Assembly: GCA_951217055.1 (NCBI GenBank)
Contig: OX578281.1
Coordinates: 13,982,447 to 14,046,446 of the forward strand
Length of the DNA: 64,000 bases
Direction of reading: 5' to 3'
Source of the DNA: Gerris lacustris
Lineage: Eukaryota > Arthropoda > Insecta > Hemiptera > Gerridae
Shown here: piece by piece, positions 52,401 through 62,815 of the stretch
Layout of the letters: each line of letters begins with the position of its first letter
How positions within the stretch are numbered: the first letter of the stretch is position 1
Made by a program: the position numbers and the translations under genes
The notes under the pieces: model-generated
The model's input: only the letters and a program-made list of their open reading frames with translations
Database searches by the model: none
What the model was told of the DNA's origin: nothing

Positions 52401-53231
52401 AACAATTACTAGAAATCGCTAAACTAAAAAATGTATAGCGTATGAGAGCTGTATCGGACAGAGCTATTCTTTTGCTTGTGTTGTTTAGTGACTGCTAATA
52501 CAAATCAATAACTGTGAATGCAATATCTGTCAATATTAGTTAGTAGAATTTAACGATGTTATAGTGTTAACTTTAAAAAATTGTTTTCTCATTTTTCATT
52601 ATCTCATATTAGACCTGACAGTAAAAAAAAAAGGAAATGAAAGCATTTGTGGATTAAGAACTTTTTAAGTCCGTTCCATGTTGAATTGTCATAAAGTATG
52701 CGAGCATAACGTAAAGTTTATCTAAAGAGGATTTGGAAAGCCAAGTAAAAAGGGGGTTAAGCATTGTTGGCTTCCAAGTTTTTACTGCTATGACGTGACG
52801 ATTTCACCTAGTTTTCAAATTAACAAAACAGCCGGGTGCTTGGTTGGTTAGTATCAGGTAGACCAGGTGCCTTAAGTCACGCTAACAGCAGGGGCAAAGT
52901 CGCGACTAGTTTTTTGTCTCAAGATATTTTTACAAATACCACTTCTTTCATAAGACCAACCCTCGTTAGTTTTTAGTATAAAGTTTTTTAAATATCCTAA
53001 TAACCAAAATGCTTTGATTAACTTGAGTAAAAGGGAAATTGCACAATTTGTTGTAAGAAATATGAGTAAATTAAAATGTTAGCAACTCATACGTAAATAA
53101 CATAACACTTCTTTATTCTAGTCTTGAGAATTATTTTTCAAAAGTTTCTCTTAAATTTGCGAATCATGAATGAATCTATTCCTACTTAGGCCATTGACCA
53201 CTCCTATTGTTTGGTATAGGGTATAGACCAG
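52401..53231. other. Non-coding stretch
   Basis: No gene or recognised repeat. Confidence 0.45.
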
Positions 53232-53345
53232 TGTTGGTGAACCTAAGACATGCGTGTCAGAGGTGACACGCAACATTTTACTCACACACTTGTGTACGAA
53301 ATATGTATTGTTGAGTTGAGGATATTCTTCTGTTTTTAAGGGGGA
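53232..53345 (+). mobile_element. Solo hAT-like terminus
   Basis: CAGTGTTGGTGAACCTAAGA followed by CGTGTCAGAGGTGACACGC resembles the start of many hAT elements (CAGTG...). The opposite end is not seen nearby, so this is a fragment. Confidence 0.45.
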
Positions 53346-53436
53346 GAAATGTAGTATTGAGAATTATTTATTATTGAATTTTTAAATGCCGATGAATGTT
53401 TTTGTTCTTTTTTTTAACTTTTTCATATAAAGAGAA

Positions 53437-54040
53437 ATTATTGTGATGGCGCGAAAATTCTATTTTGAGATTTTAATGGATTTATACGTATTGAGGTCCC
53501 CTAAGTCCATAATTGGGGTACTTCTTTAGATTGTTACTTCCCTATATTTTCAGGAATATAAATGACTTTGGCTAAATAACTATTAAGACAAAGGGATGTT
53601 TAGTCCAATGTACTTTGGGACAAAGGAATATCACACTTCTGTTTTTATAAGGGGAGTAACAGTCTAAAGAAGAACATTCCGTATACCTTCTTGTTACTCC
53701 CCTTATAAAAAAATAGAGGGGAGTAACAATCTGAAAATCATATCCTGAGACAAAATCGTGAACTGAATTTTTGTTTCAAATTTGAGGTCGCTACCCCCCA
53801 AAAACTCTGCAAAAAAAATTTTCTCGAAAACGGTTCCAACGATTTTGATTACAAAAATTCTAAAATGTAGTCCATTTAAATACGAATCTATCGATATAAC
53901 TCGTTTTCTCGGGGGAAGTCTAGTTCCTGAGAAAATAGCTTTAAACGTGGTCGGAGAGAAACCGGGTTCGGTTCCACGGCGAGGAGAAGTTATTTTTATG
54001 ATAAATTTGATAAAATGTTCAATAATAATTAAATGTACAT
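53437..54040 (+). repeat. Family F copy 3, interrupted
   Basis: GATGGCGCGAAAATTC at the left matches 56920. The right part (53733-54040), with AATTTTCTCGAAAACGGTTC, AGTTCCTGAGAAAATAGCTT and GAGAAACCGGGTTCGGTTCC, matches 57150-57400. A foldback element sits between them. Confidence 0.78.
53528..53732. mobile_element. 205-bp foldback element in family F
   Basis: The ends AGATTGTTACTTCCC and GGGAGTAACAATCT are inverted. An inner 20-bp stem pairs 53642-53661 (TTTTTATAAGGGGAGTAACA) with 53692-53711. Its left interior shares GTCCAATGTACTTTGGGACA with 14340-14865. Confidence 0.82.
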
Positions 54041-54738
54041 ATGAAAACTAATAAATAGAAAACACTGGGCTAAGTAATTATGAACTGTCCTGCATCGTTT
54101 CGTCGCGTCCGTCTCATCAGGGGCCCGACGATGCCCTATAACGCTGGACATAGGTATACACCAGATTAAGAAGATCAGATAGAGGGCTTATCAGAGACGA
54201 GCGTGCTCTTACACCGCCATACTTTCTTGGCTGGAAAAACACATCAGCACTGTAATACCGTGTTTTTGCACACTGCAATAGCGTACACAGTTTGTGTAGT
54301 GAGAGACACCAAGGGATGTGCCACGCAAGCGCGACACAATTATGAACTTGTATATGAGAAAGTTTGTTCGAGTTGTCTCGGACGATTTTTTATTATGTTT
54401 TATTGTTTGTTATTTTATTAACAAACTTTGTGATCAATTATTAATAACTATAATCGAAAGAGATGGGATTGTAGAAACATTCAGCTCATATATTCTCTAT
54501 AGCTTTCCAATTTTAGTTGTATTAACACAAATCTGGCAAAAGAGAAGAGAAGACTTGAATTGCGTGCTCTAAAATCAAAATGAAGGTCTCATTTATAACT
54601 CTTAATGTCATTATTCTTCACTGACTCTCATTCTCTTATTCATTTTTTATTTTTATTTTATTTTTTTTAATTTTACAACCTTTAATTAGATCAGCCCTTT
54701 GATTTCAACCATTGCATGCATTTCCTTCGATTCGACCT
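54041..54738. other. Non-coding stretch
   Basis: Two overlapping short frames at 54203-54572 have no recognisable domain. GAGAAAGTTTGTTCGAGTTG near 54356 is related to 15007. Confidence 0.45.
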
Positions 54739-54739
54739 A

Positions 54740-55803
54740 AAATAAATAAATAAATAAATAAATAAATCTTTATTTCCATTAGCGTATTTTTTTTTCTGAA
54801 TATAATAATTTTTTTTTACAATATTAACTTTTTTTTTTATACATATCTATACATTTTGTATAATACCTCTTTGCATACACTTACAAATACTTCTTCATTT
54901 TTTTTTCCTTTTGGTATTTTAAATTTTAACATAATGAGAGCCCTCAATAGCTTATCCAGCTAGAGCGAGGGCTCCGCCAAGGACAAGGTAACACCATGTA
55001 GAAAACATATATATTATATATATTGTAAGAGTGCTACTTATAATTTAAAAAATAATAATCATTCCTTATTGCATTTGGTTTCATAGAAACTAATTAAAAG
55101 AAAAAATAAATAATTAAACCTATTTAAAACAGTAAATAATTAAATTAAACAGCCGGCTCGTTGTTGTAAGAGAGAAAAAAAAAAATAATAATAAAATAAT
55201 AATAATAAAATAAAGGAATAAATAAAAACATAGTTAGCAGTGAGTTCATGGACTTTGGGTCGACGGATTTTCAATGTAGTACATACAAAGGAATATATGT
55301 TTAAATCTAAAAATAATCTTTAATTTATAATATGATATTGTTATTCTTATTATTAAAAAGTTATATAATTATTCCAGGTGTTATTTATATCATTAAATGG
55401 TATTGTATAGTGAGGTAAATTGTATTATAGCGAAATTTAGAAAAACCCTTTTTTTGTATTTTATTTTATTTTTATTTTTTATAATTATTATTATTATTTT
55501 TTTTTTTTTAGGGCCGCAAAGGGTTTAAGGGTTTAGAATACTCCTGCTTTAAATATGAATTTAAAGCCCTTTTAAATGACTTAAAAGACTCAATTTGCTT
55601 GAGGTGGAGAGGTAACTCATTATAGAATCTGGGTCCCAAATAGGAAGCGGAATTCTGTTTCTTAGAAGTTTTACAGAAGGGGGTGTCTACTGTAATGTCA
55701 TGTTTTGCGCGGGTAAGGTAACTGTGCTGTCTAAATGTCTTCTCCTTGTTGTGGAAATTTAATAAAACAGATTTTTTGAATAGACTAGTTACAGGGAGAA
55801 AAT
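54740..55803 (-). mobile_element. 5'-truncated CR1-like LINE with (ATTT)n tail
   Basis: On the minus strand a coding remnant (55803-55508) is followed by an AT-rich 3' region and AATAAAGATTTATTTATTT at 54740-54775. This is a polyadenylation-type signal next to a tetranucleotide tail, as in many CR1-type LINEs. TSD not identified. Confidence 0.65.
55508..55803 (-). pseudogene. CR1-like ORF2, C-terminal fragment
   Basis: One open frame reads LFKKSVLLNFHNKEKTFRQH, then SASYLGPRFYNELPLHLKQI and SFKSFKRALNSYLKQEY, ending at TAA (55508-55510). The pattern 'R...G.R.WN.LP..ik...s...FK..lk.yL' is the C-terminal tail of CR1/L2-type LINE ORF2 proteins. Reverse transcriptase itself is missing because of 5' truncation. 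Upstream the sequence turns into AT-rich repeats. Confidence 0.75.
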
Positions 55804-56279
55804 ATTATTTATAATAAAATAATTATAAATAATATTATTTATTTTATTATAATATTAATTATTATAATATTATTTTATTATAATATTAATAATATTATTT
55901 TATAAATAATTATTGAGAAAATATTATTTATAATAAAATAATTATTGTAATTTTACCTATTTTAATACTACTAACTTTCCAAAATTGTTTTCTGCATGCA
56001 AGTTCTACTTTCCTTGCAATTTTCTTTTACTTTCTTTTATGCATTTTATTTTGTCTACATACTTGACTCAAATATAACATGATATTCTCCAGTGTGTCCA
56101 TCTAAAAATAAAATATTTTGTTGTTGGATATTATTCTCCTTTCTGAAATATTCTGTCATTTTACTTGTTATGCACATTTTAATATTTACTTTGTTCAGAT
56201 AAATAACACAGTAATTTTCCAAATATTTAGAGGTAGTTCATTGAAATATTTGGTGCCTAAGTATCGAATATATTGCTAT
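55804..56279. other. AT-rich non-coding stretch with TTATAATAA repeats
   Basis: Interlocking TTATTTATAATAAAATAATT motifs at 55800-55945 can fold strongly. No gene. Confidence 0.5.
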
Positions 56280-56690
56280 TTTTTTAGGGTTTCGTTGGTA
56301 AAACCAAAAAGAGAAACACTTATAGTTTCGTTCCTGTATCTGTCTGTCACTCAGTACGGTTCCAATAACTTTTGAATCAAAAGAGATAAATACACGAAAC
56401 TTTCCAGTATTAAAGATCGTTTTGACGCACACAGGAATAATATGGCGAACTCAAAATTATCAGCTGTTCAAATCCAAACGTCACGAAAAAATTATCAGCT
56501 GTTCAAATCCAAACGTCACGAAAATTTTTTTTTTTTTTAATTTTTGAGTGGGGTATCAAATGAAATGTATTGAAGAGTAGATTATAAAAATATATAACAC
56601 TTGTGGAAATTGTTTAATTTTTCATGCCATTTCTCAAAAAACATCAAATTTTGCGTCTCCCCCCCCCCCCCCCCTTTAATAATTTAATGA
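56280..56690 (+). mobile_element. LEP1-like element, 5' part
   Basis: TTAGGGTTTCGTTGGTAAAACC, CACTTATAGTTTCGTTCCTG and TATCTGTCTGTCACTCAGTA follow the same layout as 48026-48120, with a 16-base C run at 56659-56674. TTATCAGCTGTTCAAATCCA is duplicated in tandem (38 bp) at 56458-56524. The 3' hairpin end is not found. Confidence 0.6.
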
Positions 56691-56889
56691 TCATTATACC
56701 AACAAAAGCCTATTTACGTGAGACTTCAGGCACAACCAATTTTTTAATAGTGCAAACACGAGGAATTTTGATTGAAAAATAATATTTAGAGCGAGCGCTA
56801 TTTTACTGATGGTTTAATATAGTTTCTTCTTGCTTAAAAAATTGTGAAATAATTCCTTTTTTCAAAAGAAGTTCTGCAGCTTCTGTTAT

Positions 56890-57415
56890 TACTTTCTCAT
56901 ATAAAGAGAGAGGATTGTAATGGCGCGAAAATTCGATTTTTTGAGATTTTGACGGATTTACATGTTTTAAGGTCCCCCATATAAGAAGTGCGGTTTTCAA
57001 AAAATGTCTGTCAGTCGTCTGTCTGTGCAAACGCCTGGAGCATAAACTACTGGGACGATTTTGACAAAATTTGTATGTTTATAAAAATCATACCCCGAGG
57101 AGAAATAGAAAATATTAATTACAGCTCCAAATTTGGGGGTGCTACCCCCAAAAACTCTGAAAAAACGTGAAAAAAATTATTAATCGAAAACAGTTTCGAC
57201 AATTTTGGTTATAAAAATTCTATCATCAATTTCAAATTTCATTTAAAACAAATTTATCAATATAAGTTGTTTTCCCTGGAAAAATCTAGTTCCTAAGAAA
57301 ATAGCTTTAAACTTGGACGGAGAGAGGCCGGGTTCGATTCCCCGAAAAGAAGTTATTTTTATGATCAATTTTGATAAAATACACAATAATAATTAAATGT
57401 ACCTAGGAAAAACTC
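56890..57415 (+). repeat. Family F interspersed repeat, copy 4 (most complete)
   Basis: From AATGGCGCGAAAATTCGATT through AAAAAATGTCTGTCAGTCGT, CGCCTGGAGCATAAACTACT, AAATCATACCCCGAGGAGAA and AGTTCCTAAGAAAATAGCTT. It ends near TAATTAAATGTACCTAGG. CCGGGTTCGATTCCCCG at 57328-57344 is a tRNA T-arm-like motif with a perfect B box. Confidence 0.78.
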
Positions 57416-57994
57416 AGTCAGTTTAATTATTTTCAGGAATACTTTTCACTTGTCTAAATAAATGAAATAAATTATTTCTATCATTTATACGAATCTTATT
57501 TAAGCTTCACTGGTTAAACAATTAAAATATAACTCACATTTAAGTAAAAAAAAAAAAAAAAGAATAATTAAAAAAAAACGAGATCGTTATTTTGAGCAGC
57601 CAGCCATATTTGTTCAACCCTTCGTCGTCTTTTTAAAATTATTTTTCTTTCTATCCATTTTCTTTATCACATTCTCTTTTTCCTTTTTTCTTATGTTAAA
57701 AAGTCTGAAAGTTGTCTGACTAATAAACCAGTTATAATTAATTTTATCGATTTAACCCTCTTCAGGCTTTAGTACCCCGTGATACCTGTCTCTAATACTC
57801 GCATACCTATTGTTTTTCACCTACTTCATTATAAACTTGGCTGAGAGGAAAGAGGAATTTAAAATAAAAAGAAATCTTTTTTAAGATAAAAAGCCAGACA
57901 TGAAAAAGTCTATAATTAGAAAATACAAGATAAAGTATTCGTTTAGTTGTATCTTTCTTTTCAACTAATTAATTTCTTGTCATTCAGTGGGGTT
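57416..57994. other. Non-coding stretch
   Basis: No gene or recognised repeat. Confidence 0.5.
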
Positions 57995-58131
57995 TAAAAA
58001 GCCGTGTTCACACTATGCCGATCGAAAAGGTCGGCTTATTTACTTGTCCAGATTACCACAGTATGCGTGGTCTCTAGTCGAACGATAAAGAGTGAATTTA
58101 AATACCTAGTTTTAATTAAATTTAACTTTTA

Positions 58132-58330
58132 GGCGGCTTTCACACCGAAGTAGCAAGTCGCAGAATGCATGCGTTCTGGTGGCAAGATGCATGCAACTTA
58201 AACACCGGACTGAATAACTGTACGAGAGCTTACACACCGAGGATGCAAGTGCGACGGTGTTTAAGTGGCATGCATCTTGCCACCAGGACGCATGCATCCT
58301 GCGACTTGCTACTTCGGTGTGAAAGCCGCC
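58132..58330. mobile_element. 199-bp Harbinger-type MITE with 32-bp ends
   Basis: The ends GGCGGCTTTCACACCGAAGT and ACTTCGGTGTGAAAGCCGCC are perfect inverted repeats, extending to about 32 bp. TTA lies at 58129-58131 and 58331-58333. The interior repeats CATGCATCTTGCCACCAG-like blocks in both directions. The frames at 58112-58297 and 58165-58581 are artefacts. Confidence 0.93.
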
Positions 58331-58333
58331 TTA

Positions 58334-58577
58334 AAGGCCCTACACACGACCCGACACGACCACCCAACCGTCAGGACATTTATAGAGTGTGTAGGCTTGT
58401 CGGCGGACTAAATCTGCCGGACCCGGCGGTTTTACAGCAGACGGTCGGGAGCTCCCCTCCCTCGATTCCCTTCGATTCCTGTCGGGTCGGTCCGTGTGTA
58501 GCGCTGTTGGCCGACTCCTCAACCCGACACGACAAAACTCCCCATAAAGAGAGGAGTTTGGTCGTGAATAGGGCCTT
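58334..58577. mobile_element. 244-bp Harbinger-type MITE sharing a TTA with its neighbour
   Basis: The ends AAGGCCCTA...CACGACC are inverted. TTA is at 58331-58333, the same copy that closes the neighbouring MITE, and at 58578-58580. The interior is GC-rich with many CCGAC/GTCGG motifs. A relative lies at 786-996. Confidence 0.88.
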
Positions 58578-58580
58578 TTA

Positions 58581-58830
58581 AATGAATGATTTGGAAGATA
58601 CTGCAGTGGCGGCTGCTGCAATTATCATTGCAGTTGTTGAAAGCCAGCAAGATCGTCGTCGCCACCCAAGGAGGTTTTGGGTAAGGCCCAGCCTTATCCG
58701 AGGTAGAAAAAGTATAGTACGCAGGAATTTATGAAGGATTTCCCAACAGTTAACTCCGATCACGATACATTTCAATAAACGAAATGGTTTGTTCGTCACT
58801 CCAATTCACCATGATTACATTAATCAAACT
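58581..58830 (+). pseudogene. PIF/Harbinger transposase, N-terminal remnant
   Basis: The plus frame from ATGAATGATTTGGAAGATAC reads MNDLEDTAVAAAAII, then RRRHPRRFWVRPSLIRGRK, stops at TAA (~58730), and continues with similar composition. 'RR..RRFWVRP.L..R' is the conserved start of PIF/Harbinger nucleases. The DDE catalytic core is absent. Confidence 0.6.
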
Positions 58831-59083
58831 AAAAACCAGTAAATGCACTCAGCAAAACAAAACTGAACATAATGAATATTTTGTACCTACTGAAAAGTTG
58901 ATCAACGTAATTCGACAAGCCAACACTACTGTTGTCGATTCGATTTCCTTTGACCCGTACCGACTTGATTCGGGTTGCGTTCGACTCGGCCCGACATGTT
59001 TCAACAAATCCGGGCGACACACATACACTTGTTCGACATTATCAATCGGCCTTGTCGGTCGGCATAGTGTGGACGCGGCTTAA

Positions 59084-59437
59084 GAAATAAACAAACAGCA
59101 TATTTAGTGTAGTAAACACAAGATTGAATGTAATAAACTAACTATCTAATCTCCATTACTGAGTATAATAGCTAGTTGGGGATCTGTGATCTGGTTAGTG
59201 ATCTGCGGGGTTCCCTGTAGTGTACAATAAATTTTATTTTTGTATCAATTTAGTTTTCAACAGCAAAGAGGAAAGAGTATATGAGTATTTAAAAATTCAA
59301 TGGTAGTTATAAATGATTCGTTCAAAGGTAAATTTTAATTATTCAATGGTGAGGTAAATTTACCATCGCCTCTTATTACTTTTATTAAATTTTGTTCATC
59401 GAAATCGAGGTTAAAACCTTTCTTGGAAAAATAACTT
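59084..59437. other. Non-coding stretch
   Basis: No gene or recognised repeat. Confidence 0.5.
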
Positions 59438-60017
59438 AATAGTCGAGGAGATAGCGTGCAAAAAAGTGTCTGACTAACATCAAGCTAGAATTATGTATAC
59501 AAGTCAATCTTAGCGCCTTTTAAGAATATGTGGGCGGCTAAGTTCGTCTGCGGGACATAGCTTGGCAATAGGCATTTGAAAAAAACTAACCGGTGGAGAG
59601 CGGCCATGTCTCACCAATTATGGTGGCCAATGTGATTTTCATGATCCTGAGTATAGAATTAGTTAGTAGACCGAAAATCAAGTTGATGTTAGTTTATCCC
59701 TTGACAGGGGACCACGTTGAATTTTAGTAATATTTGAATAACTAACCTATCAAGGTGAAAATAATATCGACTTGATTTTTGGTCTACTAACTAATTCTGT
59801 ACTCAGGATCATGAAAATCATACTGTCCACCATAATTGGCGGGACATGACCGCTCTCCACCATTTTGTTTTTTTCGAATGCCTATTGCCAAGCTATGTCC
59901 CGTAGACGAATCTAGCCGACAATATATTCTTAAAAGGCGCTAAAAGATTGACTTGTATACAAAATTCTAGCTTGATGTTAGTCAGACACTTTTTTGCACG
60001 CTATCTCCTGGACTATA
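59438..60017. mobile_element. 580-bp foldback element
   Basis: The arms ~59438-59690 and ~59770-60017 are imperfect reverse complements: GGAGATAGCGTGCAAAAAAG, TAGTCAGACAC/GTGTCTGACTA, GCCTATTGCCAAGCTATGTC, ATCATGAAAATCA and others. The central ~90 bp is unpaired. No ORF and no clear TSD. Confidence 0.88.
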
Positions 60018-60583
60018 AGAAGAAACCTTTGTTTTCACGCAGAATGTGTTTTTGACGTATTCTGTTTTTAGAATATTCTACTTTAATTAAGTCGATTATT
60101 CAACTGGGGTATCCTTTTTTGCCAATTCACAATAACGTAAAACGTACGTATTAATTAAATAGATAAATCTTGAAAGGATGTCCTAACTACTTCGGATTTT
60201 TTTCGGTGATCTCGATTCGGCAAGCATTATAATGTTCAAGACGTGAACATTATAATGCTTAAGCGGAATTAAGATGTGTAATATTTGTTTGAAATGTTAA
60301 AGATATAATCCTTCGGCTTTTTAGGGTCACTCAAATCTCTTAGCTTGGGGTATGCCTTTTGCCCCATAAATCGTAAGTAAAACGGCTACCTATCGGTCAT
60401 ACTGAAAATAATTAGCAATAAAAAACGGTTCTGTAACCGGGAATTGACATAGCAATATGATCAGTCATATTTACGAACTAATTGTCACATGGGCCATAAT
60501 TCAGTTGGCTCAAGTTACGTATTGTACCCGGGAAAATATATGAATTTAAACAACCTAGTTATAAACATTCTCAGATAATGTGT
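60018..60583. other. Non-coding stretch
   Basis: GAACATTATAATGCTTAAGC and AGCATTATAATGTTCAAGAC (60220-60260) form a small inverted repeat. No gene. Confidence 0.5.
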
Positions 60584-60609
60584 AGGGAGACAGACAGAGA
60601 AAAATAGAT

Positions 60610-60690
60610 TTCAGCGCCGGGACTCGAACGCACGGACCTCCCCCTCATTTCCAATGTGCGGGAGCTCTAACCAATTAAGCTATTCTGAAG
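60610..60690 (-). repeat. tRNA-like unit, inverted (locus 3)
   Basis: On minus: CTTCAGAATAGCTTAATTGG (acceptor plus A box), loop CTGGAAA, CGTTCGAGTCCCGGCGCTGAA (B box plus acceptor). SINE-type head. Confidence 0.8.
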
Positions 60691-61054
60691 AATAATTTCC
60701 TCTGACGATATCGATACCTAATCCCGAATTAAGCTTTCAAATGAGGGAAATGAGGGGGAGGTCCGTGGTTTGAGTCCCGGCGCTGAAGTCTATTTTTCTC
60801 TGTCTGTCTCCCTTTGTAAATAGTAATTATAATTTGATTTAGATTAAAATTTATAAGTTCCGTAGTATGTATAATGTATACTACCAAAAATTTCTAATTG
60901 ATTGTACTAAGTATAGGTACTAATTGAGTACTTAATAATTACAAGCGTATTTCTCGGTCTAGTTCTATTGTCGTTTGTTGACTTCTAAGGCTTGTAGAAT
61001 AAATTTGAAAGCTTAATTCGGGATTAGGTATCGATATCGGGTAAGGAAATTATT

Positions 61055-61135
61055 CTTCAGTTCAGCTTAATAGGTTAGAGCTCCCGCACACTGGAAATGA
61101 GGGGGAGGTCCGTGGTTCGAGTCCCGGCGCTGAAG
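61055..61135 (+). repeat. tRNA-like head of the full unit (locus 3)
   Basis: CTTCAG/CTGAAG acceptor pairing, loop CTGGAAA and GGTTCGAGTCC, an exact B box. The A box TTCAGCTTAATAGGTTAGAG is degenerate. Not a functional tRNA. Confidence 0.8.
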
Positions 61136-61225
61136 TCTATTTTTCTCTGTCTGTTCCCTTTGTAAATAGTAATTATAATTTAATTTAAATTAAAATTTAA
61201 ACGCTCCGTAGTATGAATACTACCA

Positions 61226-61830
61226 AAAACTGAATTTATAATGTGTAGGCTAAACAACTGAAAATACTTCAATAAAATAAGTCATAAATTGGGGAAAAAT
61301 TTTAAAAATTTTTCAACTCTAAGTGTAGAGGTGCAAACATCTTTAGGGGTTTTTGGGAAGAAGCACTCCAAATTTAGGAATATTAGAACATTGACAATAA
61401 ACATAATACGTAGTTATTGAAATTTTTGTCTCCTGTCTCAAAGCGGGTTATTAAAGTCATCCTTTTTAAATAAATAAAGGATATCCGACGCCTACTAGGT
61501 CATAAAAAATTCATTAGCTCTTAGCCTTATTGCCATATGCCATCTTAAATTAATCGGCATTCGCCGAAACTGTGTCAATATATATTTAATGACTAAACCG
61601 TACAACAACATAACTATGTACTTTTATACTGTCGTGATTGATCTATTAAAAATATTTCTTTCAAGTGGCAATCTTCCAAGAACCATTAATTCATTTTTAA
61701 ACTGGTGGACTAAGAATTTGTTAAATCAAATATCTGCATGATAAATCGACAAATCTGGTTTTTTATAAGTAGTAATTTTACCTTTTTTTAAAACCTTATA
61801 CAGTGACTCTGATTGGTTGTTTAGTTATAT
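61226..61830. other. Non-coding stretch
   Basis: No gene or recognised repeat. Confidence 0.5.
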
Positions 61831-62126
61831 TTGGTTTATTTCGCCATAACACCATGGGCTTCATCAGGCTTATTCTTTAATCCTAAGTCATATGAGTCAT
61901 TAAATAAAATTGTTTTTAATACATTTTATTTACATAAAACTTGACTGTCTACGTATCTTGTTAAAATACGTAACTTGTTAAAATTATAAAATACTTGAAT
62001 CTCCCCTGAATGACTATCATAGGAAGAGAGTCTACCTCTGATAGTCAAACAGAATGACTCATATGACTAAGGATTAAAAAAAATAAGTCTGAAGAAGCTC
62101 TAGGTGTTATGGTGAAATATAACAAG
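61831..62126. mobile_element. Inverted pair of Penelope-like/hammerhead-like segments
   Basis: Arms 61831-61901 and 62053-62126 are reverse complements with scattered mismatches. Each arm, read outwards, has CTGATGA or CTGAAGA, ~15 bases, then GAAA, the spacing of a hammerhead ribozyme core. The centre holds another inverted repeat, TGACTATCA...TGATAGTCA. No coding sequence. Confidence 0.6.
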
Positions 62127-62274
62127 GATTTAAGAGTAAAAGAAGATGGAAATGTATTAAATTATTTATTAACCAAACTAAGTAAAAACCTTGAAGAGAC
62201 CCAGAAAGCATATTTATAATGGTGTTTTATTTAATCAGAATTGAAAACAAAGGTTTCAAAAAAATTCTTAAGAA

Positions 62275-62815
62275 ATATTAGTAGTTATATTTTGGGGGTT
62301 CTGGACAAAGATTTCGATTATTGATCCATAACTTAGAACATAGACTTTGATTATTGATTACAGGGAGGATTTAAAACATTTTAAAACGAAGGGGCTACGC
62401 CCCAGATGTTTTTAAACTAAGGGGCGCCTGGCCCCTAGTAGGACACGGAATCAGAAATAATTTATTTTATTATTTATATTTTTTATTCAATAATACAAGT
62501 CCATAGACCTAGACTTAGAAACGTAATATAAGTAGTGATCCTACACAATGCTCTTCAACCAGCCTCGGTGGCCAGCTCGTTAAATCATCCATTTTTAAGT
62601 CGGATACAACATTTTTACAGTCACACCGAAAAACAGAGCCCACCTTTTGCCAACGGACAATGACTTCTTCAATCACCCAGCGCGGGACACAGTCCACTGA
62701 CTTCATCCGACCCATGTGGGGGTCAGGTGGTTATTCTAAACACGCAATTCAAAATCAATAAGTATCAATAATCGAAGTTTATGTCCAGAACCCCCAAAAT
62801 GATAACTACTAATAT
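62275..62815. mobile_element. 541-bp inverted-repeat element
   Basis: The ends ATATTAGTAGTTAT and ATAACTACTAATAT continue into TTTTGGGGGTTCTGGACA and TTCGATTATTGAT, inverted over ~50 bp. The interior holds GGGGCTACGCCCC and a GC-richer block with a 66-codon minus-strand frame (62515-62715) of unknown meaning. TSD not resolved. Confidence 0.85.

Larger units (their letters stand above)
57998..59080. mobile_element. PIF/Harbinger-like element with nested MITEs
   Basis: The ends AGCCGTGTTCACACTATGCC and GGCATAGTGTGGACGCGGCT form a 20+ bp inverted repeat with two mismatches. TAA flanks both sides (57995-57997 and 59081-59083), the TWA duplication of PIF/Harbinger. Inside are two adjacent MITEs (58132-58330 and 58334-58577) and a short transposase remnant (58581-58830). 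Confidence 0.85.
60584..61225 (+). mobile_element. Composite tRNA-derived element, locus 3 (best terminal)
   Basis: Order: a minus-oriented tRNA-like unit (60690-60610); a plus partial unit (60746-60855) forming a ~69-bp inverted pair with it; a hairpin (60862-60884); a full plus unit (60895-61200, head TTTCTAATTGATTGTACTAA, tRNA-like 61055-61135); and a terminal hairpin (61208-61223). The partial-hairpin-full order equals that at loci 1 and 2. Confidence 0.84.

Noticed and set aside
53642..53711. Intrinsic transcription terminator-like hairpin
   Set aside because: The 20-bp stem is part of a foldback element in eukaryotic DNA; a bacterial-type terminator is not expected.
54203..54572. Overlapping frames as a host exon
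   Set aside because: No recognisable domain, and part of the DNA matches another non-coding site at 15 kb.
58165..58621. ORFs of 138 and 93 codons in the GC-rich block
   Set aside because: They cover two MITEs with inverted ends and TTA duplications; open frames arise from high GC.
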